A DNA stretch of 64,000 nt from Cohnella xylanilytica. Lineage in GTDB: Bacteria; Bacillota; Bacilli; Paenibacillales; Paenibacillaceae. The position numbers and the translations under genes are program-made. The notes below the pieces were generated by a model. That model searched no databases and was not told where the DNA came from. It saw only the letters and a program-made list of their open reading frames with translations. Location: NCBI RefSeq assembly GCF_014212175.1, contig NZ_JACJVR010000087.1, forward strand, positions 27,722 through 91,721, read 5' to 3'. The first letter of the stretch is position 1. Every line of letters begins with the position of its first letter. Below are positions 18,975-28,003 of the stretch, piece by piece.

Positions 18975-20300
18975 ATGGAACAATTCAGATTGCCCCAGAT
19001 CGAGATGCCGAAGCTCGCGCTGCCGAAGGCCGTGCAGGACGTGCTGGCCGAAGCCGAGACGAAGCTCGCGCATCGCCCGAAGCTGCTTAAGCTGTTCAAG
19101 AACTGCTTCCCGAACACGCTCGAGACGACGACGAAGCGGCTGGACGACGGCACGACGTTCGTCATCACCGGCGACATCCCGGCGATGTGGCTGCGGGATT
19201 CGGTCGAACAGGTCGTCCACTACGTGCCGCTGGCCAAGGAAGATCCCGAGCTGCGGAGCCTCATCGCCGGCTTGATCCGCCGCCACGTCGCCTGCATCCT
19301 TCTCGATCCGTATGCCAACGCGTTCAACGAATCGGCGAGCGACTGGCACTGGAACACGACCGACGTCACCGAGATGTCGCCGTGGGTGTGGGAGCGCAAG
19401 TTCGAGATCGACTCCCTCTGCTTCTCCATGCGTCTCGCGTACCTGTACTGGAAGGAGACGGGCCGCGCGGACGTGTTCGACGCCGACTTCAAGCTGGCGA
19501 TGCGGGCGATCGTCGACCTGTTCAAGACCGAGCAGCGCCACTTCGAGCGGTCTCCGTACCGCTTCACGCGCAACAACGGCATCCCGACCGACTCCCTGCG
19601 GGGCGGCGGGCTCGGCATGCCGGTCAACTACACGGGCATGGTCTGGTCCGGCTTCCGCTCGAGCGACGACGCCTGCGACTTCCACTACAACGTCCCGGGC
19701 AACATGTTCGCGGTCGTCGCTCTGCGGCACATGCAGGAGTTCGCCGAGTGGGTGTTCCGCGACATGGCGCTGCTGGCGGAGCTCAAGGAGCTGGAGCAGG
19801 AGATCGACCACGGCATCAAGCTGTACGGCATCTACCGGCATCCGGAGTTCGGCCCGATCTACGCGTACGAGACGGACGGCTACGGCAACTACTGCCTCAT
19901 GGACGACGCGGGCACGCCGGGGCTTATGTCCATTCCGTATTTCGGCTACGTGACGGCGGACGACCCGATCTACAAGAACACGCGCCGGTTCGCCCTGAGC
20001 CGGGAGAATCCGTTCTACTACGAAGGCAAGGCCGCGAAGGGGATCGGAAGCCCGCACACCCCGCCGGACTACATCTGGCACATGGCGCTGTCCATGCAGG
20101 GGCTGACGGCGGCGACCGCCGAGGAGAAGCTGGAGATGATCGCGATGCTGGAGGCGACGGACGCGGACACCGGGTTCATGCACGAGGGCTTCCACGCCGA
20201 CGATCCGAACCAGTTCACGCGCAAGTGGTTCGCCTGGTCGAACAGCCTGTTCTCGCAGCTGGTTTACAAGGCCATGAAGGACGGGTTGCTCGATGGATAA
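18975..20300 (+). CDS. Exo-alpha-1,6-mannosidase, GH125
   Basis: Metal-independent inverting alpha-mannosidase with an (alpha/alpha)6 barrel, 441 residues, no signal peptide. Family motifs: GDIPAMWLRDSVEQV near residue 70, NTTDVTEMSPWVWERKFEIDSL near 120, FRSSDDACDFHYNVPGNMF with probable acid D231 or D232, and MHEGFHADDPNQFTRKWFAWSN with probable base E404 (assigned by analogy with characterised GH125 enzymes). The upstream 144 bases hold no terminator; AAGGTGGAG lies 12 bases before ATG 18975. GH125 enzymes act on alpha-1,6-mannosides, as found in N-glycan cores and fungal mannan. It overlaps the next gene by 8 bases. Confidence 0.93.
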   Translation: MEQFRLPQIEMPKLALPKAVQDVLAEAETKLAHRPKLLKLFKNCFPNTLETTTKRLDDGTTFVITGDIPAMWLRDSVEQVVHYVPLAKEDPELRSLIAGLIRRHVACILLDPYANAFNESASDWHWNTTDVTEMSPWVWERKFEIDSLCFSMRLAYLYWKETGRADVFDADFKLAMRAIVDLFKTEQRHFERSPYRFTRNNGIPTDSLRGGGLGMPVNYTGMVWSGFRSSDDACDFHYNVPGNMFAVVALRHMQEFAEWVFRDMALLAELKELEQEIDHGIKLYGIYRHPEFGPIYAYETDGYGNYCLMDDAGTPGLMSIPYFGYVTADDPIYKNTRRFALSRENPFYYEGKAAKGIGSPHTPPDYIWHMALSMQGLTAATAEEKLEMIAMLEATDADTGFMHEGFHADDPNQFTRKWFAWSNSLFSQLVYKAMKDGLLDG

Positions 20301-23300
20301 AAAAATCGTTTTCTACGACCCCGCCTTCCCCGGGGCTCCCGTTCTGAGCGCGTCCGAGGCCGAACAATTGAAGGAGCTGGGCTGGGTGGTCGGCGCGGCC
20401 GAGCTGGGGGAGACTCTGGCCGGGCTCGTCGGGGGCTGCTTCGTCTCCCTGCACGCCCCTTACTTCCCCGTCGCCGCTTGGGAAGACATCCTCGCTTACC
20501 TGAAGCGGGGAGGGGGGCTGATCAGCGCGGGAGGCGCCCCGTTCCGCAAGCCGGTTCGCCTCGAGGGAGGCGAGTGGCGCGTCGAGGCGGAGCAGACCGC
20601 CTATCACCGCAAACTGCGCATCCACGAGATGCTGCGAGTCGGCTCCGAGCGGATCGTAACCCTCAAGTCGTCGGCGGATATTCCGCTGCTTCAGGGGAGC
20701 GAAGGGCTGTTCGAAGCGGCGGATACGTGGAACCTGGTGCCGCACGTGACGAAGTCGAGCGATCTGCCGCACCAGATGGGCTCGGCGGGACCGATGGACG
20801 CGCATATCCACGCGCTTCTGAAGGGCGTAACGGCGGACGGCCGCGAGGTCTCCGCCCCCGTCGTCCTGTGGGAGAACACGAAGGGCGACTTCGCCGGCGG
20901 GCGCTGGCTGTTCGCGAACCAGCCGCTGGGCGAAGGCTTCGCCGCCCGAGGCGGGCTTAAGGCGCTCGGGAAGTGGATGGCCTTCTGCGCGGCGGGAGTG
21001 ACCGAGCTGTGGCTGAAGCCGAGCTACGCTACGTATGAGCTGAACGAGCGCCCGATGCTGACGCTGCAGGCGCAAGGGCTCGGCCGCGGCGAAGCGGGAG
21101 CCGCCCGGAGATGGACGTTCGACCTCTGCGTCGGACGCGAGGACGGCACGGGCGATCCGGTCCGCTTCCCCTTCGAGGAGACGGTGACGGGCGAATTGAA
21201 GCTGTGGCGCATCCCGGTCTGGCAGGACCTGCGAAGCGGCTATTACCGCGTCGTCTGCCGCGCCGAGTCGGAGGACGGCGAAGTGCGGATTCTCCGCCAA
21301 GGCTTCTGGGGAGCGGACGCGGCTCTGCTCGCCGAAGGAACGCCGATCCGGGCGGGCCGCGACTACTTCGAGAAGGACGGCCGCCCGCTGCCCATCGTCG
21401 GGATGACATATATGACGTCCGACGTGGCCCGCAAGTTTCTTTTCCTCCCGAACGTCTCGGTCTGGGACCGCGACATGGCGCAGATGCGCCGGGCGGGCAT
21501 CAACTGGATTCGCACGGGCATCTGGACGGCGTACCGCAACGTCATGCAGGTGGACGGCCATGCGTCGGAGGAGGCGCTGCGCTCGATCGATGCGTTCCTG
21601 CTGACGGCGAAGAGGCACGGGCTGCAGGTGACGTTCACGTTCTTCTCGTTCACGCCGGAGCCGTGGGAGGGGCGCAACCCCTATCTCGATCCGCGAAGCG
21701 TGGAAGCGCAGAAGAGATTCGTCCGCTCGATCGTGAGCCGCCATCGCGACACGAAGCACGTCGATTGGGACCTCATCAACGAGCCTTCGATGTTCGATCC
21801 GGAGCGGATCTTCTCCAATGGCCCCCGTTCCTCCCGCGACCCGTTCGAGCAGGCCGCCTTCTCGGAATGGCTGGAGAAGCGCCATGGGCGGATCGAAGTT
21901 CTGCGCGAGCGCTGGAGCATGACGCCGGGCGAGCTGCCGGACTTCGCGTCGGCGGCCGTCCCGGAGCCGGAGGAGATCAACTTCGACGTGCAGGATATGC
22001 ATCAGGGCAAGAAAGGCACTCGCTGGCTGGATTACGTGCTTTTCTCGATGGAGATGCATAATCGCTGGGCCAGGCAGCTGGTCGCCGCGATCAAGGACGT
22101 CTGTCCGGACCATCTCGTCACGGTCGGCCAGGACGAGGCCTTGGGCGCGCAGCGGCCGTCTCCGTTCTTCTACGGCGAGGCGGCCGACTACACGACGGTC
22201 CATTCGTGGTGGCTGAACGACCAGCTGCTGTGGGACGGCGTCTTCGCCAAGACGGCGGACAAGCCGAACGTCGTGCAGGAGACCGGCATCATGTACGTGG
22301 AGACGCCGGAAGGGCTCGCCAAGCGCACCGAGCGGGAGCTGAAGGCGATGCTGGAGCGCAAGTACGCCTACGCCTTCGCGGCGGGGGGAGCGGGCGCGAT
22401 CCACTGGATCTGGAACACGAACTTCTACATGGACAACGCGAACGAATCGCATATCGGCGCGCTGCGAGCGGACGGCACGGAGAAGCCGGAGGCGGACGTG
22501 TCGTACGACTTCGGCGCGTTCATGGAGAAGGCGCGCGACCTGTTCCGGGAGCGAGAGCTGGAGGACGTCGCGGTCGTGTTCCCGTATTCGAACGATTTCT
22601 CGAACCGGAAGCTGGCGTTCGACGCCACGACGAAGCTGACGCGCGTGCTCGGGTACGAGCTGAAGGTGCCCTTCCGCGGGGTGTCGGAGTACGATCTGAA
22701 GCCGCTGGAGGAGCATCCGGCGAAGCTGATTATGCTGCCGTCCCCGCACAACGTGGACGACGAGGCGTTCGCCGAGCTGCTCGCAATCGTCGACCGGACG
22801 GGGGCGACGCTGCTCGTGACCGGGCCGGCGGGGCTCGACGCCTACTGGCGGCACACGGACCGGCTCGCGGACGCTCTCGGCAAGCGGACGATCGGCAACG
22901 TCGTTCGCGAGGAGCGGCTCGCCGTCGGCGGGCGGAGCTACGCCGTCAGCTTCGGGAGCCGGCGCATCGCCGAGGTCGCGAAGGAAGTTCCGGCTGCTGC
23001 GGCAGCCGGAGGTTCGCGGCGCGGCGCCGATGCCGTCGTCGACGTGCCGTACGGCGGCGGCCGGCTGATCTGGTGCCCGCTGCCGGTGGAATTGAACGAG
23101 CGGAGCGAGCCGATCGCCGCGCTGTATACGTACGCGCTGGAGGCGGCGGGCTGCGGGTCCGAGCTCGAATGGCTGGAAGGCGGAGATTTGCCGGGCGTGT
23201 ACGGACGGCGGCTTCGGTTCGCCGAGGGGTCTTTGTTCGTTTTCGTATCGGAATACGCCTTCGACGCGCCGATCCGGGTGAAGGATCCCGCCAGCGGCGC

Positions 23301-23421
23301 GATCTATTCGTTCCTGCTGGAGAGAGAACGCTCGGTGCTGTTCGCCGCGGATCCGGAGGGTCGGCTGTCCGCCGTCTACCGCCCGGAAGAGACGGACGTG
23401 GATGCGGAGGCCGCCGGCTGA
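20293..23421 (+). CDS. Large clan GH-A glycoside hydrolase with amidotransferase-like flanks
   Basis: A 1042-residue cytoplasmic protein. The N-terminal 120 residues look like a GATase1/ThuA-type Rossmann-like fold (AYLKRGGGLISAGG). A (beta/alpha)8 barrel covers about residues 360-740, with acid/base candidate E497 in DLINEPSMF and nucleophile candidate E663 in NVVQETGIMYV. Then comes a second amidotransferase-like domain (ATLLVTGPAGLDAYW, about 835) resembling the trimerisation domain of GH42 beta-galactosidases, and a beta-rich C-terminus. It is clan GH-A, but the exact family is not recognised; GH42-like, GH5-like or GH164-like are possible. Its place between alpha-mannosidases suggests a beta-mannosidase or beta-galactosidase working on the same glycan. 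No catalytic residue is obviously missing. Confidence 0.8.
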   Translation: MDKKIVFYDPAFPGAPVLSASEAEQLKELGWVVGAAELGETLAGLVGGCFVSLHAPYFPVAAWEDILAYLKRGGGLISAGGAPFRKPVRLEGGEWRVEAEQTAYHRKLRIHEMLRVGSERIVTLKSSADIPLLQGSEGLFEAADTWNLVPHVTKSSDLPHQMGSAGPMDAHIHALLKGVTADGREVSAPVVLWENTKGDFAGGRWLFANQPLGEGFAARGGLKALGKWMAFCAAGVTELWLKPSYATYELNERPMLTLQAQGLGRGEAGAARRWTFDLCVGREDGTGDPVRFPFEETVTGELKLWRIPVWQDLRSGYYRVVCRAESEDGEVRILRQGFWGADAALLAEGTPIRAGRDYFEKDGRPLPIVGMTYMTSDVARKFLFLPNVSVWDRDMAQMRRAGINWIRTGIWTAYRNVMQVDGHASEEALRSIDAFLLTAKRHGLQVTFTFFSFTPEPWEGRNPYLDPRSVEAQKRFVRSIVSRHRDTKHVDWDLINEPSMFDPERIFSNGPRSSRDPFEQAAFSEWLEKRHGRIEVLRERWSMTPGELPDFASAAVPEPEEINFDVQDMHQGKKGTRWLDYVLFSMEMHNRWARQLVAAIKDVCPDHLVTVGQDEALGAQRPSPFFYGEAADYTTVHSWWLNDQLLWDGVFAKTADKPNVVQETGIMYVETPEGLAKRTERELKAMLERKYAYAFAAGGAGAIHWIWNTNFYMDNANESHIGALRADGTEKPEADVSYDFGAFMEKARDLFRERELEDVAVVFPYSNDFSNRKLAFDATTKLTRVLGYELKVPFRGVSEYDLKPLEEHPAKLIMLPSPHNVDDEAFAELLAIVDRTGATLLVTGPAGLDAYWRHTDRLADALGKRTIGNVVREERLAVGGRSYAVSFGSRRIAEVAKEVPAAAAAGGSRRGADAVVDVPYGGGRLIWCPLPVELNERSEPIAALYTYALEAAGCGSELEWLEGGDLPGVYGRRLRFAEGSLFVFVSEYAFDAPIRVKDPASGAIYSFLLERERSVLFAADPEGRLSAVYRPEETDVDAEAAG

Positions 23422-23492
23422 ACCTGAACCGGAGAATTGGACGGAGACGGAATCGAAGCATAACCGGAGCTTAAAGAGAGGAGACCGGAAGG

Positions 23493-26234
23493 ATGGAGAG
23501 AAGAACCGCCCATATCATCTCGCACACCCATTGGGACCGCGAATGGTATTTGCCATACGAGAAGCACCACGTCAGACTGATCCGCCTTATGGACACGTTG
23601 ATGGACACGCTGGAGCGGGACGAGGAGTACCGCAGCTTCTTCCTCGACGGCCAGACGATCATTCTAGAGGATTACCTCCAGGTGCGCCCCGACCGCCGGG
23701 AGCGGCTGGAGAAGTGGATCCGGGAAGGGCGCATTCATATCGGGCCTTGGTACATTCTGCAGGACGCGTTCCTGACGAGCGGGGAGGCGAACCTGCGCAA
23801 CCTGCTCATCGGGCACCGCGATGCCGCCCGGTACGGAACCGTGTCGAAGGTCGGCTACTTCCCGGACACGTTCGGCAACATCGGCCAGGCTCCGCAGATT
23901 CTGAAGCAGGCCGGCATCGACAACGCCGTGTTCGGCCGCGGCGTCAAGCCAACCGGGTTCAACAACACGGTCGCCGATTCCGAATACGAGTCCTCGTTCT
24001 CGGAGCTGATCTGGGAAGGGCCGGACGGGTCGCGGGTGCTCGGCATTCTGTTCGCCAACTGGTACTCGAACGGCAACGAAGTGCCCGCGGACGAAGCGGA
24101 AGCGAAGGCGTACTGGGACCGCAAACTGGCGGACGCCGAGAAGTACGCGTCGACGAGCCAGCTGCTCTACATGAACGGCTGCGACCATCAGCCGATTCAG
24201 ACCGACCTGCCGGAGGCGATGCGGGTGGCCCGCAAGCTGTACCCGGACACGGACTTCGTTCACTCGAACTTCGCCGACTATCTGGACGCCGTGAAGCGTT
24301 CGCTCAGCCGAAGCCTGTCCGTCGTGAAGGGCGAGCTGCGCAGCCAGCGCACCGACGGATGGTCGACGCTCGTGAACACCGCCTCCGCGCGGGTGTACCT
24401 GAAGCAGATGAACCAGCGCGGGCAGACGCTGCTCGAGAAGGTGGCGGAGCCGCTGGCGGCGATCGCGCACGGAGTCGGCGAGAGCTACCCGCACCATCTG
24501 CTGACGTACGCGTGGAAGACGCTTATGCAGAACCATCCGCACGACAGCATCTGCGGGTGCAGCGTCGACGAGGTTCATCGCGAGATGGTGACCCGGTTCG
24601 AGAAAAGCAAACACGTAGCCGAGTCGGTCATCGACGACAGCAAGCGGGCGGCGGCGGACGCGGTCGACACGTCCGCGTTCGAGCGCTTCGGCGCGGAAGC
24701 CTTGCCGCTCGTCGTGTTCAACACGACCGGATGGGAGCGCTCCGGCACGGTCGAGATCGAGCTGGACGTCGAGCGGATTTACTACCGCGACGGGCTGCCG
24801 CCGGAAGAGATGACCCGGCGGATGAAGGATCTCGACCTCGGCGGCCGGACGCTCGTCGACGCGGAAGGGAACGCCGTCGCCTGCAAGGTCGAGGACCTCG
24901 GCCTGCAGTTCGGCTACGACTTGCCGGACGACAAGTTCCGGCAGGCGTACTGGACGCGCCGCGCGAAGCTGACGTTCGAAGCGACGGGCGTTCCGGCGCT
25001 CGGCTGGAAGGCTTACGCCTGGGCGAAGGCGGAAGCTCCGGCCGCATCCGGCCCGGCGCCGTCGCTCGTCAAGGGGGCGCGCACGCTCGAGAATGAACGG
25101 CTGCGCGTCGAAGTGGCCGACGACGGCACGCTCGCGGTGACCGACAAGGCGACCGGCCGCACGTTCCGCGATCTGCTGATCTACGAGGACACGGGCGATA
25201 TCGGCAACGAATATATGTACAAGCAGCCGAACGGCGAGACGCCGCTGACGACCCGCGGGCTCGCGGCGGAGATTCGCGTCGTCGAGGACGAGCCGTACCG
25301 CGCCGCGATCGAGATCGTTCACCGCTGGGCCGTTCCGGCTTCGGCCGATCAGATGTTCGAGATCGAGAAGCAAGAAGCGGTCTACTTCCCGGAACGGAAG
25401 GCGCAGCGGGTGCGGGAGACCGTCCCGCTGACGATCCGCACGGTCGTCAGCCTGGAGCGCGGGGGCCGAGGCGTCGGCGTCCGGGCCGAGTTCGACAACC
25501 GGGCGAAGGACCATCGGCTGCGGGCGTTGTTCCCGACCGACCTGAAGACTTCCGTCCATCGCGCGGACTCCATCTTCGAGGTCGCCGTGCGCGACAACGA
25601 GCCGGCCGCCGAATGGAAGAACCCGAGCAACGCCCAGCACCAGCAGGCGTTCGTCGACGTCGCCGACTCGGCTTATGGCCTGGCGATCGCGAACCGCGGC
25701 TTGAACGAGTACGAGGTGCTGCGCGATGGGCGCAACACGATCGCCGTCACGCTGCTCCGCTCGGTCGCCGAGCTGGGCGACTGGGGCGTCTTCCCGACGC
25801 CGGAAGCGCAGTGCCTCGGCGAGCAGAGCGTCGAGCTCGAGATCGTGCCGCACCGCGGGGACGGCGCCGTCGACGGCGCTTACGCGGAGGCGTACCGGTT
25901 CCAGGTGCCGTGGACGGTCGCGCAGACCGGCGTGCACGGGGGCAAGCTCGCGCCCGTCGGCGCCGCCTTCGAGTGGGAAGGCGAAGGCTTGGCATTCTCC
26001 TCGCTCAAGATCGGCGAGGAAGACGGCAGCGCGATGCTGCGCTGGTACAACCTGCGTCCGCAGGCGTCGAAGCTTCGGCTCGGGGGGCTGGAATCGTACC
26101 AGCCGTTCTACCGGAGCGACGTGCTGGAACGCAACGTCGACGGCGGCGCCATGGGCGCGGACGCGGACGGCTCGCTGAGCCTGCCCGTCGGCCCGTGCGA
26201 GATTCTGACGCTCGGCGTCGTCGCTATGAAATAA
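23493..26234 (+). CDS. Alpha-mannosidase, GH38 (MngB-like)
   Basis: Second GH38 enzyme, 913 residues, of the shorter MngB/YbgG-like subgroup (mannosylglycerate hydrolase and bacterial alpha-mannosidases). The N-terminal motif SHTHWDREWYLPYE supplies zinc ligands H13 and D15. GYFPDTFGNIGQAPQIL holds nucleophile D125, and NHPHDSICGCSVDEVHREM the third histidine. The C-terminal region is beta-sandwich. No signal peptide. ATG 23493 is preceded by AGAGGAG. It is 71 bases after the preceding gene and is the last gene of the operon, ending in a strong terminator. It is distinct from the GH38 gene upstream, so the pair probably splits linkage specificities. Confidence 0.93.
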   Translation: MERRTAHIISHTHWDREWYLPYEKHHVRLIRLMDTLMDTLERDEEYRSFFLDGQTIILEDYLQVRPDRRERLEKWIREGRIHIGPWYILQDAFLTSGEANLRNLLIGHRDAARYGTVSKVGYFPDTFGNIGQAPQILKQAGIDNAVFGRGVKPTGFNNTVADSEYESSFSELIWEGPDGSRVLGILFANWYSNGNEVPADEAEAKAYWDRKLADAEKYASTSQLLYMNGCDHQPIQTDLPEAMRVARKLYPDTDFVHSNFADYLDAVKRSLSRSLSVVKGELRSQRTDGWSTLVNTASARVYLKQMNQRGQTLLEKVAEPLAAIAHGVGESYPHHLLTYAWKTLMQNHPHDSICGCSVDEVHREMVTRFEKSKHVAESVIDDSKRAAADAVDTSAFERFGAEALPLVVFNTTGWERSGTVEIELDVERIYYRDGLPPEEMTRRMKDLDLGGRTLVDAEGNAVACKVEDLGLQFGYDLPDDKFRQAYWTRRAKLTFEATGVPALGWKAYAWAKAEAPAASGPAPSLVKGARTLENERLRVEVADDGTLAVTDKATGRTFRDLLIYEDTGDIGNEYMYKQPNGETPLTTRGLAAEIRVVEDEPYRAAIEIVHRWAVPASADQMFEIEKQEAVYFPERKAQRVRETVPLTIRTVVSLERGGRGVGVRAEFDNRAKDHRLRALFPTDLKTSVHRADSIFEVAVRDNEPAAEWKNPSNAQHQQAFVDVADSAYGLAIANRGLNEYEVLRDGRNTIAVTLLRSVAELGDWGVFPTPEAQCLGEQSVELEIVPHRGDGAVDGAYAEAYRFQVPWTVAQTGVHGGKLAPVGAAFEWEGEGLAFSSLKIGEEDGSAMLRWYNLRPQASKLRLGGLESYQPFYRSDVLERNVDGGAMGADADGSLSLPVGPCEILTLGVVAMK

Positions 26235-26252
26235 GGCGCAAGCCTGCGATCG

Positions 26253-26288
26253 AAAAATCCCAAGGTCCCGAGGGTCCTTGGGATTTTT
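26253..26288 (+). terminator. Terminator of the mannoside-utilisation operon
   Basis: A 13-bp perfect stem AAAAATCCCAAGG / CCTTGGGATTTTT ending in a T-tract, 19 bases after the last glycosidase gene. The A-run on the 5' arm also makes it usable in reverse. Confidence 0.93.
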
Positions 26289-26308
26289 CTATGCGTCTCG
26301 GGCAGGCT

Positions 26309-26461
26309 TCTAACTAACGATTCATCCGCTGCATCCCCATACTCGCACATATCCCGCACTCCAACTAATGTTTCATCCGTTGCAAAGCCTCGAAGCAGCC
26401 GCGCGAACGCTCTAATTAACGATTTATCCGCTGCATCGCCGTATCCCCGCACATGACGCGT
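26309..26461. repeat. Three degenerate 51-bp tandem repeats
   Basis: Units starting at 26309, 26360 and 26411 share the core TAACTAACGATTCATCCGCTGC with substitutions and have an exact 51-base period. They lie in a non-coding stretch between the operon terminator and the 196-bp palindromic repeat. No gene is visible from 26289 to 26713. Confidence 0.75.
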
Positions 26462-26475
26462 TCGAACTCTCGGCG

Positions 26476-26671
26476 GCTAACGAACCCCAGAAGCGCTATT
26501 TGGCCAGAAAAGCGGGATTTTCCGTTCTAACGAACTCCAGCGACGCTATTTCGTTCCGAACCCCCTCTTTTTGCCCGATGGACCCCAAATAGCGTCGCGT
26601 GGATTCGTTAGAGTTCGAGAATGGGCTGTTTTGAGCGAAATAGCGTCTCCTGGATTCGTTACAGCTCCCGC
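26476..26671. repeat. 196-bp palindromic intergenic repeat, copy 1
   Basis: Nearly identical to 34259-34453 in the same orientation (about eight differences, one a single-base indel). Each copy contains four versions of a 24-base motif, CTAACGAAYTCCAGNNACGCTATTT-like: two in direct and two in inverted orientation, so the element can fold into nested hairpins. It has no coding potential and may be a MITE- or REP-like element. Confidence 0.9.
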
Positions 26672-26713
26672 CGGAGGTCAGGGTTGAAGTCCCGACGGAA
26701 TGCAAGGACGCCG

Positions 26714-28003
26714 TTAGTTTGTTTTTTCTCTGAACGCCTCCTTCAAGACTGGCTCCGCCTTCTCCTTCATTTGGGCGACCGCTTCCTCCCAGGTCTGGCG
26801 CTCCTCCAGAACCGAATTCAGTCCTTCATCGAGCAAGCGCATTAAGGCCGCTTGCGCTTCCGGATTGAGTTCGGAGAGCGGGCGCAGATCCGGGTTCGCG
26901 TCCAAGGCGTAGAAGGCTTCGTACCGCTCTTCACGCTCGTATTGATAAGGGGTGCGGGCGACAAGCGCGCTGCCGGATCGAGACTCGCGACGGGCCCGTT
27001 CGTCTCCCGCCGCGAACTTGATGAATTCCCAAGCGGCGTCCTTCGCCCGCGAAGCGGAGTGAATGCTGAAGATGACGTTCAGGCTCTGCCCGAAGGCGAC
27101 GTTCCGATCCTGGGAACTGACGGGCGCGGCGACAATGGAATAGGTGAACGGGACGGAGATCACGCCCGAAGACAGAAGAGCAAGCAGCGATTCGTCCTGA
27201 ACGGCCATCGCGCTTCGGCCTGCCGCGAAGAGATGGCTGCGGAGCATCTCGTCGGGCGTACGTCCGACCGGCTCGCCCGAGATACGGACCGTCCCCGATT
27301 TGAAAGCTCTAAGCATCAAATCAGCCGTCTCCCCCCACTTCGGCGAGTCGAACAGGAGCGCCTGCCCGACGGGATCGATAAGCGTCAGCCCTTCGGACTG
27401 CCCGATATCGGTCAGCAAGGAACCCAAGGAGGAAGACGAGGGCAATGTCAACCCGTAGATATCGTCGTCATCGTCTCCTTGGACGGGGAACCGTTCGGCG
27501 AGGCGAAGCACTTCCGGCCAGGTCATCCGGTCTGCCGGAGGAGCGACCCCCTTTTCCTTAAATAAATCTTCGTTATAATACAGAGCCCTCGCGGAAAAAA
27601 CGGGAGCAAGCCCGTAAAGTTCGCCCGCGCCGTACCCTCTCAGAAGGCGAAGCACGGAGGGGGCTACGTTGGCTAGATCGTACCGGTCCCGCCGAATAAG
27701 CGGCTCGAGGCTCGCGATCGTCCCGTCGGCGGCCCGTCGTTCGTAGTCGGACAACCCGGACAGAACGATATCCGGCCAATCGTCCGGTTCGGAAGAGATC
27801 GGCACTACCCGGAATTCCACGTTCGGATACTTGGCTCTGAAGGCGCGTCCGTAATCGGCTTCGAAGCTGCGCTCGTCTCCGTACATGACGCTCAACTCGG
27901 CACGGCTCTTCTCTCCGAACGGCTTCTCTTCCTGGCATCCCGTTGCAACGAAGTTGAAGAGCAGGAGGCTGGCGACAATCGCATGCCCGGAACGCCGTCT
28001 CAT
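26714..28003 (-). CDS. Orphan solute-binding lipoprotein B
   Basis: Family-1 extracellular solute-binding lipoprotein, 429 residues, start ATG at 28003 with AGGAGGGC upstream. The signal peptide ends in the lipobox VATGC. ERSFEADYGRAFRAKYPNVEF and AAWEFIKFAAGDERARRESRS are typical binding-protein segments. It is paralogous to the gene upstream, whose stop overlaps its start (ATGA), so the two are translationally coupled. No permease or ATPase is adjacent, unusual for this family. The ligand is unknown; the pair may serve a transporter elsewhere or a sensing role. Confidence 0.88.
   Translation of the reverse strand: MRRRSGHAIVASLLLFNFVATGCQEEKPFGEKSRAELSVMYGDERSFEADYGRAFRAKYPNVEFRVVPISSEPDDWPDIVLSGLSDYERRAADGTIASLEPLIRRDRYDLANVAPSVLRLLRGYGAGELYGLAPVFSARALYYNEDLFKEKGVAPPADRMTWPEVLRLAERFPVQGDDDDDIYGLTLPSSSSLGSLLTDIGQSEGLTLIDPVGQALLFDSPKWGETADLMLRAFKSGTVRISGEPVGRTPDEMLRSHLFAAGRSAMAVQDESLLALLSSGVISVPFTYSIVAAPVSSQDRNVAFGQSLNVIFSIHSASRAKDAAWEFIKFAAGDERARRESRSGSALVARTPYQYEREERYEAFYALDANPDLRPLSELNPEAQAALMRLLDEGLNSVLEERQTWEEAVAQMKEKAEPVLKEAFREKTN

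Noticed and set aside
26476..26671. Insertion sequence or transposon end
   Set aside because: No transposase frame, no terminal target duplication seen, and the element is only 196 bp with internal palindromes; kept as a palindromic intergenic repeat.
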